A DNA stretch of 64,000 nucleotides from Alloprevotella sp. GTDB lineage: Bacteria > Bacteroidota > Bacteroidia > Bacteroidales > Bacteroidaceae. This document shows, piece by piece, positions 54,301-62,611 of the stretch (positions are counted from its first letter, which is position 1; each line of letters starts with the position of its first letter). Position numbers and translations under genes: made by a program. The stretch is taken from NCBI GenBank assembly GCA_017477205.1, contig JAFUXE010000009.1, forward strand, positions 8,208-72,207, in the 5' to 3' direction. The notes beneath the pieces are model-generated. The model saw only the letters and a program-made list of their open reading frames with translations, was not told the origin of the DNA and did not search any database.

Positions 54301-54569
54301 AACTAAAGCAAGGATTTGAACTTCGCGAGATCTGCGGCGAGAGAGTCGTCATCGGAACCGGCATCGCGAACATTGATTTCAGCAAACTCATCAACCTGAA
54401 CGAGACCGCGGGCTTCCTCTGGAAGGCAGCGGAGCGCCTGGGAACGTTTACGTCCCACGACCTGGCGGACGAACTCTGCAAGGAATACGAAGTGGAGCCT
54501 GCCGCCGCCCTCCACGACGTGGAGGAAATGCTCATGGACTGGGCGAAGCTCGGCCTCCTGGAAGAATGA
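54297..54569 (+). CDS. PqqD-like peptide-binding protein
   Basis: 90 residues (MKLKQGFELREICGERVVIG). Residues about 35-88 show the PqqD/RRE pattern: LNETAGFLWKAAERLGTFTS, then DLADELCKEYEVE, then VEEMLMDWAKLGLLEE. In PQQ, lasso and sactipeptide pathways such domains bind the leader of the precursor peptide and present it to the modifying enzyme. It lies between the S24/S26-like peptidase and rlmH, with ATGA overlaps on both sides. Confidence 0.82.
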   Translation: MKLKQGFELREICGERVVIGTGIANIDFSKLINLNETAGFLWKAAERLGTFTSHDLADELCKEYEVEPAAALHDVEEMLMDWAKLGLLEE

Positions 54570-55039
54570 AGATAGCCTTCCTCACCGTGGGAAAGACGAC
54601 GGATGCGCGCATTGCCGCCCTCGTGGCGGACTATGCCGCGCGGATCGCGCACTATGCCCCCTTCGAGATGCTTTGCGTGCCCGACCTGAAGGGAGCGCGC
54701 TCGCTCTCCGCCGAGGAACAGAAGGCGCGCGAGGGCGAGGGCATCCGCAAACTCCTGCGCGAGGGCGACCACGTCGTGCTTCTGGACGAGCGCGGACAGG
54801 AACCGCGCAGCGTGGAGTTCGCCGCATGGTTAGAGAAGAAGTTCCGGCAAGCCCCGCGACGCCTCGTGTTCATCGTCGGCGGCCCCTACGGCTTCTCGCA
54901 GGACGTCTATGCGAGGGCGGCGGAACGCCTCTCGCTCTCGCGCCTCACCTTCTCCCACCAGATGGTGCGCCTCTTCTTCACCGAACAGCTCTACCGCGCC
55001 TTCACCATCCTGCGCGGCGAGCCGTATCATCACGAATAG
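54566..55039 (+). CDS. rlmH: 23S rRNA pseudouridine-1915 N3-methyltransferase
   Basis: SPOUT methyltransferase acting on the 70S ribosome. 157 residues: MKIAFLTVGKTTDARIAALV, HVVLLDERGQEPRSVEFA, FIVGGPYGFSQDVYARA, FSHQMVRLFFTEQLYRAFTI with the typical end GEPYHHE. The start overlaps the stop of the PqqD-like gene. A long perfect hairpin terminator follows. It is the only clearly housekeeping gene of the HprK/peptidase/PqqD unit. Confidence 0.95.
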   Translation: MKIAFLTVGKTTDARIAALVADYAARIAHYAPFEMLCVPDLKGARSLSAEEQKAREGEGIRKLLREGDHVVLLDERGQEPRSVEFAAWLEKKFRQAPRRLVFIVGGPYGFSQDVYARAAERLSLSRLTFSHQMVRLFFTEQLYRAFTILRGEPYHHE

Positions 55040-55146
55040 TGACAACGTCATTGAGCCTTGCAGTGCACGACACCCCGAAAGGCCGAAGGGCTTTCGTCGG
55101 GTGGGGCACGAAAAGCAAGGCGAGATAATAGCCCATCATCACGAAT

Positions 55147-55192
55147 AAAACGCAAGGAGTTAAAGGCGGTTGCCTTTAACTCCTTGCGTTTT
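55147..55192. terminator. Strong bidirectional terminator
   Basis: Perfect 21-base inverted repeat (arms 55147-55167 and 55172-55192) around the loop GGTT; arms begin AAAACGCAAGG and end CCTTGCGTTTT. It sits between the convergent rlmH and Ig-like protein genes. Confidence 0.9.
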
Positions 55193-55237
55193 GTACTTAG
55201 CCGGGCGGGGCACGCCGCTAAGGAAGCATCGTCAGCA

Positions 55238-56860
55238 TCATCGCGTTGCAATCTTCTCGTCGCTCAGTACGGTTTGCTTTATCTTCAGCTGCACCTTCGG
55301 CCCGTTCTCGTCCTTGCTCTGATAGAAGGTGACGACGCCGCCGGAATACTCTTTCTGATCGGAGTTCGTATCTCTTGTATCGTGGAACGTGATGGTCTTG
55401 TTGGTCTTGTTGATGCTTATCGTCAGCGGCATCTTGATAAACTCGGAGTTGGTATCATAGTGGTCAAGATTGCCGTAGTAGTGGATGGTGCGCGTATGCC
55501 ATACGTGGACGTTCAGTTCCTTCATGTCGTTCTCTAAGCGCAAGTTCGTGGAGCGGTCTGTCGAGGGGCGGCTGACGCCGTTCTTGTCCGTAACGGTGAC
55601 GGGATGGGTGCGTTCGGCTGCAAGCAGTCCCTGTGTGTCATCCCTTTCTATACGCACGCGCAGCGTGGTGCTGCCGGGGCCTACGGGTTTATATACCCCA
55701 TACCTTTCCACGGTCATCACCTTGGGATTGTCGGAAGACCAGTATCGTTTCACCATTAGCGTCGTTCCTCTGGGGTCTGTCGACCTTGCAGGCTGTGGAC
55801 GTAGGCCTACTTCTGTATCCAATACATACGCAGACACATAGTCGCTCAGGTCAAGCTCCGTATTCTTGGGATTCCATGCATTTTGTGCCCCAATGAGGCC
55901 ATGCCTGTGGGTTTTTCTCCTTTCCAGCCATATATACGGCTGCTTATAGACTGTGACCGGAATCCTTGCAAGTTCCTCTTCTTTCGCTTTCCCTGTCTTT
56001 AAATTTACCGAATTTACTCTGCGAACCACGATGTCGGTAGTTCCGCGGTCCTTGCCCTTAATCACCAGCTGCCTTGTGGTCTTGTTGAGTTCCGCCGTGG
56101 CTATCTCCCCTCTCCCAGAGGAAACCGCGAGGTCGTCGATATAGCCGGAAGTGTTCAGCGAGAGGGTCTTGTTATAGTCCACCTCCACCTTGCCGCCGCT
56201 GTTCAGGAGGTCCTTGTACTGAACCTGGAATACGACTTCCGAGGGGTTGCTGCGGGGCACTGCTATCACCTCCACCCGCGAAACGCGGTCGTAGTTGAAG
56301 AAAGAAACCATCACGTTCCTTGCCAGGTGATCCTTCGGCGTCCATTCCGAGGTGCGCACATAGGCATTGTTCTCCACCCGCTCAGACCTTTTCTTCAGGG
56401 TGGTTCCGTCGCTCGCCGTGGGCTCGGCCATGACACTGCGCTTGTGCTTGTTTATCTTCGGCTCGCCCACCAAGGAAATGGGAGGCTTCTGACCGCGCGT
56501 ATAGTAGAAGCGGACAGCCTTCACCTCGTACTTCTTGGACTGCTCCTCGGTCATGGAGACATAAATCTTCCACGTGCCGAGGTAGTCGTTGTCGGCGGCG
56601 TGGATGCTCGTCCATCCCTGCTCTTCGCAACTCCAGGTCTTGGGCTCGTCCACACTCACGGTGAAGACGTTACCGCTAATGCTCTTGCCGAACTTGTTCA
56701 GGTGGAGAACATAGCCGGAGGTGCCGTCCTTATAGGGCGACTTGTAATCCACTTTCTGCGTGTAGAGGCCAGAGTTCTTGTCCTGCCCCCACGCCGTGCC
56801 GCACGTGAGTGCCATGCCCACGAGCAAGGCTCCGAACATCAGTTTCTTTCTTTTGTTCAT
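55238..56860 (-). CDS. Secreted Ig-like repeat protein
   Basis: 540 residues with a signal peptide (MNKRKKLMFGALLVGMALTC). It has bacterial Ig-like (Big_2-type) modules: TLSLNTSGYIDDLAVSSGRG followed by QLVIKGKDRGTTDIVVR, and YWSSDNPKVMTVERYGVYKP followed by GPGSTTLRVRIERDD. No enzyme motif was recognised; it is probably a surface or adhesin-like protein. By eye its codons use more A/T than its neighbours, which could mean recent acquisition or low expression. A promoter-like box lies about 80 bases upstream. Confidence 0.65.
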   Translation of the reverse strand: MNKRKKLMFGALLVGMALTCGTAWGQDKNSGLYTQKVDYKSPYKDGTSGYVLHLNKFGKSISGNVFTVSVDEPKTWSCEEQGWTSIHAADNDYLGTWKIYVSMTEEQSKKYEVKAVRFYYTRGQKPPISLVGEPKINKHKRSVMAEPTASDGTTLKKRSERVENNAYVRTSEWTPKDHLARNVMVSFFNYDRVSRVEVIAVPRSNPSEVVFQVQYKDLLNSGGKVEVDYNKTLSLNTSGYIDDLAVSSGRGEIATAELNKTTRQLVIKGKDRGTTDIVVRRVNSVNLKTGKAKEEELARIPVTVYKQPYIWLERRKTHRHGLIGAQNAWNPKNTELDLSDYVSAYVLDTEVGLRPQPARSTDPRGTTLMVKRYWSSDNPKVMTVERYGVYKPVGPGSTTLRVRIERDDTQGLLAAERTHPVTVTDKNGVSRPSTDRSTNLRLENDMKELNVHVWHTRTIHYYGNLDHYDTNSEFIKMPLTISINKTNKTITFHDTRDTNSDQKEYSGGVVTFYQSKDENGPKVQLKIKQTVLSDEKIATR

Positions 56861-56939
56861 GGTGATAGAGTTTTTTAGTTTGTTAATATCAGTTTCTCCA
56901 AATTACTGGCTTGGTTGGGTTCTGCCGCGGGGCGGCTAC

Positions 56940-56948
56940 GCAAAGGTA
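56940..56948 (-). promoter_or_regulatory. Promoter -7 box for the Ig-like protein
   Basis: TACCTTTGC on the minus strand, a full match to TAnnTTTG; no clear TTTG partner. Confidence 0.5.
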
Positions 56949-57040
56949 TAAATAAATGCCGTTCATTACCCCCCTGCCTTAAAATATGTTAACACCATGC
57001 AAATCCCCTCCCTTTTGGCCTGTTTCTTCCCATTCAGCCG

Positions 57041-58207
57041 TCAGGATAACACAATCTTTGCCTCCCCGTCAAAGGCACAAAGCTCCGCCACCAACACGTT
57101 GAGGTTATGAAAGCGGCTGTAGTCGCTGTCCGGGTTAGCGCCCCTGACGCCTCCCATGGCGTCAAGCTCCCAAGGAGCGAGGATAAGCAAAGAACCGTTG
57201 GCACAAGCGTCAAAACGTTGCCGTTCTGGTTTCCAATAAGCTCCGATAGGTTCCTTCTGTAGGTGAATCAGCGGGAAACCCCGCTCCAGGCATTCGTTCT
57301 TCATCAGTCGTTCGCCAGCAGAGATGCCCGGCGTCACGATGACTGTGCCCCCTTCCAGGATTGCAGTTTCCCATAGTTTGCGCTGAATGGCATAGTCCTC
57401 AGTTTGCTCGAAAGGCCGGCCATTGACAGGATGCCTGCGATGGCACTGGACCTGTATTTTCCGTGCCCATCTCAACAAGAACAGATTGCCGAATGCAGCA
57501 TAGCTGCGGTTACCGATACGCACATGCAAACAGCGGCGCATCACATCTGGCAGAATCCTCCGCAACAAGGCACGGCGCGGGTTGTCGTGAACGTATGCTA
57601 TCATCGCCTCGCGGTGGCGGTCGTCAAGGCAAACGGTGTCGTCGTAGTTATCGTCGAAAAGCGGCCGCTGCGTCCTGCCGACAAGCGCATAGTAGTCTTG
57701 CCGCTGCTTTTTCGACATGCTCCGTATCAGCGCCCCCTCGTTATCATGCCGCAGCACCTTCTCGCGCAGCCACCCGGGCACCCCGGCCCTCCCCAAATCG
57801 ACCGATATCGGCCGATTCACAGAAGGCACCTCCCCCAGCTGCCTCTGCCATTGGCTGGTACATGCGGCCTTGAACGCCTGCATGATGTCCCCCAGGCTCC
57901 AGTCCATAGGCTCCAGCACCTCAATGACACCATGGAAATGGTCCGGCATACATACGCAGGCATAAACCACAACGCGGTTGCCATGGGCAGCCTGCGCCCC
58001 GGGTATCCTTAGCCATGCTTGCTCCACGGCCACTCCAAGGGGACTGAGCACGAGGGCACTGCCATCTCGCAACGCATCCCTTCCCCGCTCTGTTGACAGG
58101 TGCGAAAGCAACCCTTCGCGACCGCTTACCACCAGCGTGACGAGGTAAGTGCCGCGACCGTAGTAGTCATGCCCGGGATTACGTGGACGATAAACCGATG
58201 CCATCAT
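57041..58207 (-). CDS. REP-associated tyrosine transposase (RAYT) with DprA-like C-terminal domain
   Basis: 388 residues. Residues about 1-215 form a Y1 (IS200-like) transposase: TYLVTLVVSGREGLL, the HUH motif in VCMPDHFHGVIEV (about 87-99), and IAYVHDNPRRALL with the probable catalytic Tyr. Such single-strand nucleases cut and move REP palindromes in other bacteria. Residues about 225-388 are extra: ILEGGTVIVTPGISAGERLM, then ANGSLLILAPWE, then SRFHNLNVLVAELC, reminiscent of the DprA/SMF Rossmann fold (motif pattern only). No terminal inverted repeats, target duplication or second ORF is visible, so it looks like a resident gene, not an active IS. Confidence 0.75.
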   Translation of the reverse strand: MMASVYRPRNPGHDYYGRGTYLVTLVVSGREGLLSHLSTERGRDALRDGSALVLSPLGVAVEQAWLRIPGAQAAHGNRVVVYACVCMPDHFHGVIEVLEPMDWSLGDIMQAFKAACTSQWQRQLGEVPSVNRPISVDLGRAGVPGWLREKVLRHDNEGALIRSMSKKQRQDYYALVGRTQRPLFDDNYDDTVCLDDRHREAMIAYVHDNPRRALLRRILPDVMRRCLHVRIGNRSYAAFGNLFLLRWARKIQVQCHRRHPVNGRPFEQTEDYAIQRKLWETAILEGGTVIVTPGISAGERLMKNECLERGFPLIHLQKEPIGAYWKPERQRFDACANGSLLILAPWELDAMGGVRGANPDSDYSRFHNLNVLVAELCAFDGEAKIVLS

Positions 58208-58248
58208 TCTGTCAACTATGCCATCGTCAAGCCAGAGGAATCGTAAGC

Positions 58249-59058
58249 CTACTGGTCCCGGTTCTCGACATAGCCCTGGTATTTGTCGGGCAACGCACTC
58301 ATTATATTATTATATGCGCGCGCGCGACGGTCGGTGTCCTCGTCATAGGGCAGCGGGGCATGGATGACGAGTTCCAGGGTGTGACGGCGCACGAAGAAGA
58401 AGCCGCGCTGGCGCGGCAGGACGTCGAAGCTGCCGTTTATGGTCATGGGAACGACGGCCAGGCCCAGCTCGTCCGCCAGCTGGAATGCGCCCTTGCGGAA
58501 CACGCCCATGTGCCCCGTGAACGTGCGCGCCCCCTCGGGGAAGACGACGAGGGACGTACCGCCGCGCAAGGTGCGGCGGGCGGAGTCGTAGGTGCGCTGA
58601 ATGGCGCGCGGCCCGCTCTTGTCCACGAAGATGTGCCGCGCCTTCTGGCAGGCATATCCCACGACGGGCATGCGCCGGAGGGCTTTCTTCATCATCCACT
58701 TGAAGTTGCGGTTCAGATAGCCATAGACAAGGAATATGTCCATAGCCCCCTGATGGTTTGCCACGAAGACGTAGCTCTGGCGCGGATGCAGATGCTCGCG
58801 GCCACGAACCTTCACGCGCAGGAGGAGCAGGCGGCAGACGGCGCGCGCCCAGAAGTGCGCCGGCCAGTAGCCCCAGAAGTGGGCGTTGAAAAGGCAGCCC
58901 ACGATGATGACGATGCTGACAAGGAGCGTCAGCAGCAGGCCCAGCGGCAGGGCGATGAGGAGCTGGTAGAGGAAATAAAGCCACGTCAATACGCCAAAAG
59001 CCTCGCGCGGGGCGGCAGGCTGGGCCTTCGCGGAACGGTTCTTTGCTGGTTCTTTCAT
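58249..59058 (-). CDS. plsC: 1-acyl-sn-glycerol-3-phosphate acyltransferase
   Basis: Membrane acyltransferase making phosphatidic acid. 269 residues: an N-terminal membrane region (LLIALPLGLLLTLLVSIVII), the catalytic NHQGAMD (HxxxxD) near 110, and FPEGARTFTGHMG in the acyl-acceptor-binding site. A proline/alanine-rich N-terminus (MKEPAKNRSAKAQPAAPREA) precedes the membrane part. The start overlaps the upstream phosphoesterase stop by ATGA (59055-59058). Confidence 0.9.
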   Translation of the reverse strand: MKEPAKNRSAKAQPAAPREAFGVLTWLYFLYQLLIALPLGLLLTLLVSIVIIVGCLFNAHFWGYWPAHFWARAVCRLLLLRVKVRGREHLHPRQSYVFVANHQGAMDIFLVYGYLNRNFKWMMKKALRRMPVVGYACQKARHIFVDKSGPRAIQRTYDSARRTLRGGTSLVVFPEGARTFTGHMGVFRKGAFQLADELGLAVVPMTINGSFDVLPRQRGFFFVRRHTLELVIHAPLPYDEDTDRRARAYNNIMSALPDKYQGYVENRDQ

Positions 59059-60236
59059 TTCTCCGGTGTTCTAAGCGTGATGAGCGTAATCTCCGGCCAG
59101 GCGCCGAGGCGGAAAGGTATCATGACGGAGCCGAAGCCCTGGTTCACGTAGAGCTTGGCAGGCACGGCGTCCCGGTTCTCGAACAGTCCGCCCCATTCGG
59201 AGTATATCCACGAGGAGGGTGACCATCCGAAGATGCGCAGCTGCATGCCGTGCGTATGGCCGGAAAGCTGCAGGGAGGCAGGACGCGGCTCCTTGAGCAC
59301 CTCGCGGCGCCAGTAGGTGGGGTCGTGCTGGAGGACGATGCGGCAGGCGGAGTCAGAGATGCCTTGCATCGCCCGCGGATAGTCCGCCTCAGCGGGAAAG
59401 CGCGGCGGCCCGTCGTTCTCAAGTCCCACGAAAACGAGCGAGTCCTGCCCCGCGCCGCGCCGGACGACGTGGCTTTCGTTCAGCAGGAGCCGCCATCCCA
59501 TCTGCCGCTCGGCATCCTGCACCTGTGCGATGGCCCGCACGCTGTCCAGCGGGCTTGGCCAGCGGAAGTAGCAGAGGTAGTCATGGTTGCCCATAATGGA
59601 AAGGACGCCGTCGCGCGCCTTGAAGCCGCTGAGGATGTCGCGGAACTCGTCCTGCTCGTCGGGGCGGTAGTTCACGAGGTCGCCCGTGAAGCAGACGATG
59701 TCGGGCCGGAGGGCATTTACGTCACGCACGAGCGTTTCGAGGACGGCAGGATGGCCGTGGAGGGTGCCCACGTGGAGGTCGGAAAGCTGCACGATGCGGT
59801 AGCCGTCGAAGGAGGCGGGAAGGTCGCGAAGCGTGATTTCCCGTTCCACGACCTCGCTCTGCCGCCAGCCGAATACGCTGGCGTAGAACATGCCGAAGCC
59901 CACAATGCAGGCGAGCACCTGGCCGATACGCTCCAGAATGCTGACGCGGCGGCGGCGCCTACGCACAAGGGCGGGGACGAGGAAGAGCGCAAAGACGGCC
60001 TCCGGCACGGCAAGCGTCAGCGTGGCCGCCAGAAGGCGCGCCTTCCAGAGGTCGGCAGCGGCGGTGTAAGCCTCGTTCCAGGCCATGAAGCACAAGCCCG
60101 CGAGCAGCACCACGCTGGGCAGCCACAGCAGGATGCGCAGCGCGCGGCGGCGCGAAGGCCGAAAGAAGCGGGCGTCTATGGCCCAGACGGGCAGCAGGAG
60201 CAACAGCGTCAGTATCGGGAGTATTCTTGTTACCAT
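59055..60236 (-). CDS. Membrane-anchored metallophosphoesterase
   Basis: 393 residues from the ATG at 60236 (MVTRILPILTLLLLLPVWAI). Several hydrophobic helices (about 1-130), then a calcineurin-like phosphoesterase domain: VQLSDLHVGTLHGH (DxH), CFTGDLVNY (GDxx), MGNHDYLCYF (GNHD), HDPTYW, SGHTHGMQL (GHTH). It resembles YkuE/YaeI-type membrane phosphoesterases; the substrate may be a lipid such as a UDP-diacylglucosamine-like molecule, but this is not shown. The in-frame extension to 60338 reads through a heptamer array. Confidence 0.85.
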   Translation of the reverse strand: MVTRILPILTLLLLLPVWAIDARFFRPSRRRALRILLWLPSVVLLAGLCFMAWNEAYTAAADLWKARLLAATLTLAVPEAVFALFLVPALVRRRRRRVSILERIGQVLACIVGFGMFYASVFGWRQSEVVEREITLRDLPASFDGYRIVQLSDLHVGTLHGHPAVLETLVRDVNALRPDIVCFTGDLVNYRPDEQDEFRDILSGFKARDGVLSIMGNHDYLCYFRWPSPLDSVRAIAQVQDAERQMGWRLLLNESHVVRRGAGQDSLVFVGLENDGPPRFPAEADYPRAMQGISDSACRIVLQHDPTYWRREVLKEPRPASLQLSGHTHGMQLRIFGWSPSSWIYSEWGGLFENRDAVPAKLYVNQGFGSVMIPFRLGAWPEITLITLRTPEK

Positions 60237-60251
60237 ACGGTTATTGGTTAT

Positions 60252-60286
60252 GTGACAAGTGACATGTGACGAGTGACGAGTCTTAT
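60252..60286. repeat. Heptamer array GTGACGA
   Basis: Five 7-base units: GTGACAA, GTGACAT, GTGACGA, GTGACGA, GTCTTAT. It ends on the dihydroorotase stop (TAA, 60285-60283 on the minus strand). Same family as 32813-32847. Confidence 0.75.
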
Positions 60287-61617
60287 CGGTCAAACGTAAC
60301 GGCCTCGCCGCGTGCATCGGGAGCGACACCTTGGTCATGAGAATAGACCAGGCGGCCGTTGCAGTACGTCTGCTCCACGCGCCAACCGAAGCGGCGGCCT
60401 TCCAGCGGGCTCCAGCCGCAGCGGCTGAGCACGTCCTGCGAGGTCAGCGTCCAGGGGACACCCGCGCGGACGAGGACGAAGTCCGCTTTGTATCCCTCGC
60501 GCAGGAAGCCGCGACGTTCCACGGCGAAGAAGCGCGCGGGATGGTGGCACATCAGTTCCACCAGGCGCGGCAGCGTGAGCACGCCCGCATCCACCAGCTC
60601 CAGCATGGCGGGCAGCGAGAACTGCACCAGGGGCATTCCGCTGGCGGCGCGCGCCGCCCCACCCTGCTTGTCGGCCAGGAGATGCGGCGCGTGGTCCGTG
60701 GCCACCGTGTAGATGCGGCCGTCCGCAAGTGCCTGGCGAAGCGCCTCGCGGTCGCGGGCGGTCTTCACGGCGGGGTTGCACTTGATGCGCGTGCCGAGGG
60801 CGGCGTAGTCGGCATCGGTGAAAAGCAGGTGCGGCAGGCAGGCTTCGCCATAGACGTGGGGGCTACGGAGGAGTTCCAGCTCCTCGGCCGTCGTCACGTG
60901 GGCGATGAGCAGACGCGTACCGTAAGCCTCGGCCAGCCTGGCGGCCAGCGAAGAGGACGCAATGCAGGCCTCGCGGCTGCGGATGAGGGGATGCAGGCTC
61001 ACGGCGGGGTCTTCGCCGTACCGTTCCTTGCAGGCCGCCATGTTACGGGCGATGGTGGCGGTGTCCTCGCAATGCGTCATGACGGGCAGCGGGCTTTCCG
61101 CAAAGATGCGGCGCAGCGTTTCCTCCCGCTCCACCAGCATGCCGCCCGTGGAAGAGCCCATGAACACCTTCAGCGCGGGGATGCGCGAGGCGTCGAGGTG
61201 CGGGAAAAGCGCGGCGTTCGCATTGGTGGCCCCGAAATGGAAGGCGTAGTTGACCGCGCTGACGGCGGCGGCACGCTCCATCTTCGCCTCCCACGCCTCC
61301 AGGGTCGTGGTCTGCGGCACGCAGTTGGGCATGTCAAAATAGGTCGTCACGCCTCCTGCGGCAGCGGCGCGGCTCTCCGTGGCGATGTCCGCCTTTGCCG
61401 TCATGCCGGGGTCGCGGAAATGCACGTGTTCGTCGATGACGCCGGGCAACAGGAACAGCGCCTCGTCGGCGGCCTTCGCCCCGGCGTGCTCCTCGATGCG
61501 GCTTATGCGGCCGTCCTCAACGCAAACGGAGCCGACAAACTGCCGACCCTCGTTTACGATGACAATATCTCTAAGCGTGAATTGACTATTGACCATTGAA
61601 CATTGACCATTCACCAT
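60283..61617 (-). CDS. pyrC: Dihydroorotase
   Basis: Zinc amidohydrolase closing the dihydroorotate ring in pyrimidine synthesis. Up to 444 residues. Metal motifs are DEHVHFRDPG, PALKVFMGSSTGG with the bridging Lys, MTHCED, IAHVTT and ATDHAPHL. The N-terminus depends on a heptamer array: from the ATG at 61617 it reads MVNGQCSMVNSQFTLRDIVI; a second ATG at 61596 gives MVNSQFTL. The later start is closer to the conserved region; both lie within the repeat. It is followed by a metallophosphoesterase. Confidence 0.9.
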   Translation of the reverse strand: MVNGQCSMVNSQFTLRDIVIVNEGRQFVGSVCVEDGRISRIEEHAGAKAADEALFLLPGVIDEHVHFRDPGMTAKADIATESRAAAAGGVTTYFDMPNCVPQTTTLEAWEAKMERAAAVSAVNYAFHFGATNANAALFPHLDASRIPALKVFMGSSTGGMLVEREETLRRIFAESPLPVMTHCEDTATIARNMAACKERYGEDPAVSLHPLIRSREACIASSSLAARLAEAYGTRLLIAHVTTAEELELLRSPHVYGEACLPHLLFTDADYAALGTRIKCNPAVKTARDREALRQALADGRIYTVATDHAPHLLADKQGGAARAASGMPLVQFSLPAMLELVDAGVLTLPRLVELMCHHPARFFAVERRGFLREGYKADFVLVRAGVPWTLTSQDVLSRCGWSPLEGRRFGWRVEQTYCNGRLVYSHDQGVAPDARGEAVTFDR

Positions 61618-61629
61618 TGACCATTATCC
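61581..61629. repeat. Heptamer array ATTGACC, seven units
   Basis: ATTGACT, ATTGACC, ATTGAAC, ATTGACC, ATTCACC, ATTGACC, ATTATCC in phase. On the coding strand it supplies the dihydroorotase start codon. Same family as the guaA and cysS arrays (GGTCAAT). Confidence 0.85.
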
Positions 61630-61636
61630 TTTTGCG

Positions 61637-61682
61637 CCGCTCTGAGCCCCTCCCCCAGAGGGGGGAGGCTGGGAGGGGGCCT
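61637..61682. repeat. 44-base GC-rich palindromic repeat (copy outside mfd)
   Basis: Begins GCCGCTCTGAGCCCC, hairpin core CTCCCCC-AGA-GGGGGGAG, ends CTGGGAGGGGGCC. It differs from the mfd copy at 16071-16114 at only a few positions. It abuts the stop codon of the Dpm-type glycosyltransferase. Confidence 0.85.
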
Positions 61683-62427
61683 ATCTCACCGGCTTAATCT
61701 TCCCCGTTATGGCGGCCCAGCGCAGGCGTATGACGCCGAAGAGGGCTTCGCTGAAGATGCCGCCGCTCATCTTGCTGGTTCCCTCCACGCGGTTCACGAA
61801 GATGACGGGCACCTCCTTGATCTTGAAGCCGAGCTTGTGGGCCGTGAACTTCATCTCTATCTGGAAGGCATAGCCCTTGAAGCGTATCGCGTCGAGGTCT
61901 ATCGTCTCCAGCACCTTGCGGCGGTAGCACTTGAAGCCCGCCGTCGTATCGTGGAGAGGCACGCCGAGGATGAAACGCACGTACTTCGAGGCATAGTAGC
62001 TCATCAGGACGCGCCCCATCGGCCAGTTGACGACGTTCACGCCGCTGACGTAGCGCGAGCCGATGGCAACGTCGTTGCCGTCCTCGGCACAGGCGGCGTA
62101 GAGACGCGGCAGGTCCTTCGGGTCGTGGCTGAAGTCGGCGTCCATCTCGAAGATGTAGTCGTACTTTTCCGCCGTCGCCCACTTGAAGCCGGCGATGTAG
62201 GCGGTGCCGAGGCCCAGCTTCCCGCTGCGCTCTATCAGGTGCAGGCGGTCCGCAAACTCGTCCTTCTGCAAGCGCTTCACGATGTCGGCGGTGCCGTCGG
62301 GCGAGCCGTCGTCGATGATGAGGATGTCAAACGCTTTTTCCAGGCCGAAGACGGCGCGGATGATTTTCTCGATATTTTCTTTCTCGTTGTACGTAGGGAT
62401 GATGACTACGCTGTCGCTTCTGTTCAT
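61681..62427 (-). CDS. Polyprenol-phosphate glycosyltransferase (Dpm1-type, GT2)
   Basis: 248 residues, inverting GT-A fold enzyme transferring a sugar (mannose or similar) to polyprenol phosphate at the inner face of the membrane. VVIIPTYNEKENIEKII at the N-terminus, LIIDDGSPDGTADIV, and the metal-binding EMDADFSHDPKDLPRLYAA (DAD). No C-terminal membrane helices are seen, as in the short bacterial Dpm form. It is divergent from the TlpA-like gene; its stop abuts a GC-rich repeat. Confidence 0.9.
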   Translation of the reverse strand: MNRSDSVVIIPTYNEKENIEKIIRAVFGLEKAFDILIIDDGSPDGTADIVKRLQKDEFADRLHLIERSGKLGLGTAYIAGFKWATAEKYDYIFEMDADFSHDPKDLPRLYAACAEDGNDVAIGSRYVSGVNVVNWPMGRVLMSYYASKYVRFILGVPLHDTTAGFKCYRRKVLETIDLDAIRFKGYAFQIEMKFTAHKLGFKIKEVPVIFVNRVEGTSKMSGGIFSEALFGVIRLRWAAITGKIKPVR

Positions 62428-62449
62428 AAGGCTTTGCGTTCAGGTTTCG

Positions 62450-62518
62450 AGGTATCTGGTTTTGTTTTCAAGGCATCTTGCCTCAGCTTTGAGGCATTTT
62501 GTCCCGGCTCTGAGGCAT
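62450..62518. repeat. 21-base tandem repeat, AGGCAT family
   Basis: AGGTAT at 62450, then AGGCAT at 62471, 62492 and 62513, spaced exactly 21 bases, each preceded by TTT(C/G)A or CTCTG. On the opposite strand this is the TGCCT core of the 23108-23205 array. It lies in the divergent Dpm/TlpA intergenic region. Confidence 0.75.
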
Positions 62519-62557
62519 TTTCCGTGCGGCGAAGTTACTACTTTATTTATTATTTAC

Positions 62558-62566
62558 TATCTTCGC
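62558..62566 (+). promoter_or_regulatory. Possible promoter -7 box for the TlpA-like gene (TTCG variant)
   Basis: TATCTTCGC, one mismatch from TAnnTTTG, 46 bases before the ATG at 62612. Confidence 0.4.
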
Positions 62567-62611
62567 AGCCTGAAAATAGCGCATTTTACACATCAAAACA
62601 CACAAAAGAGC

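Noticed and set aside
57041..58207. Active insertion sequence
   Set aside because: No terminal inverted repeats, target-site duplication or paired palindromes were found flanking the gene; it looks like a resident RAYT.
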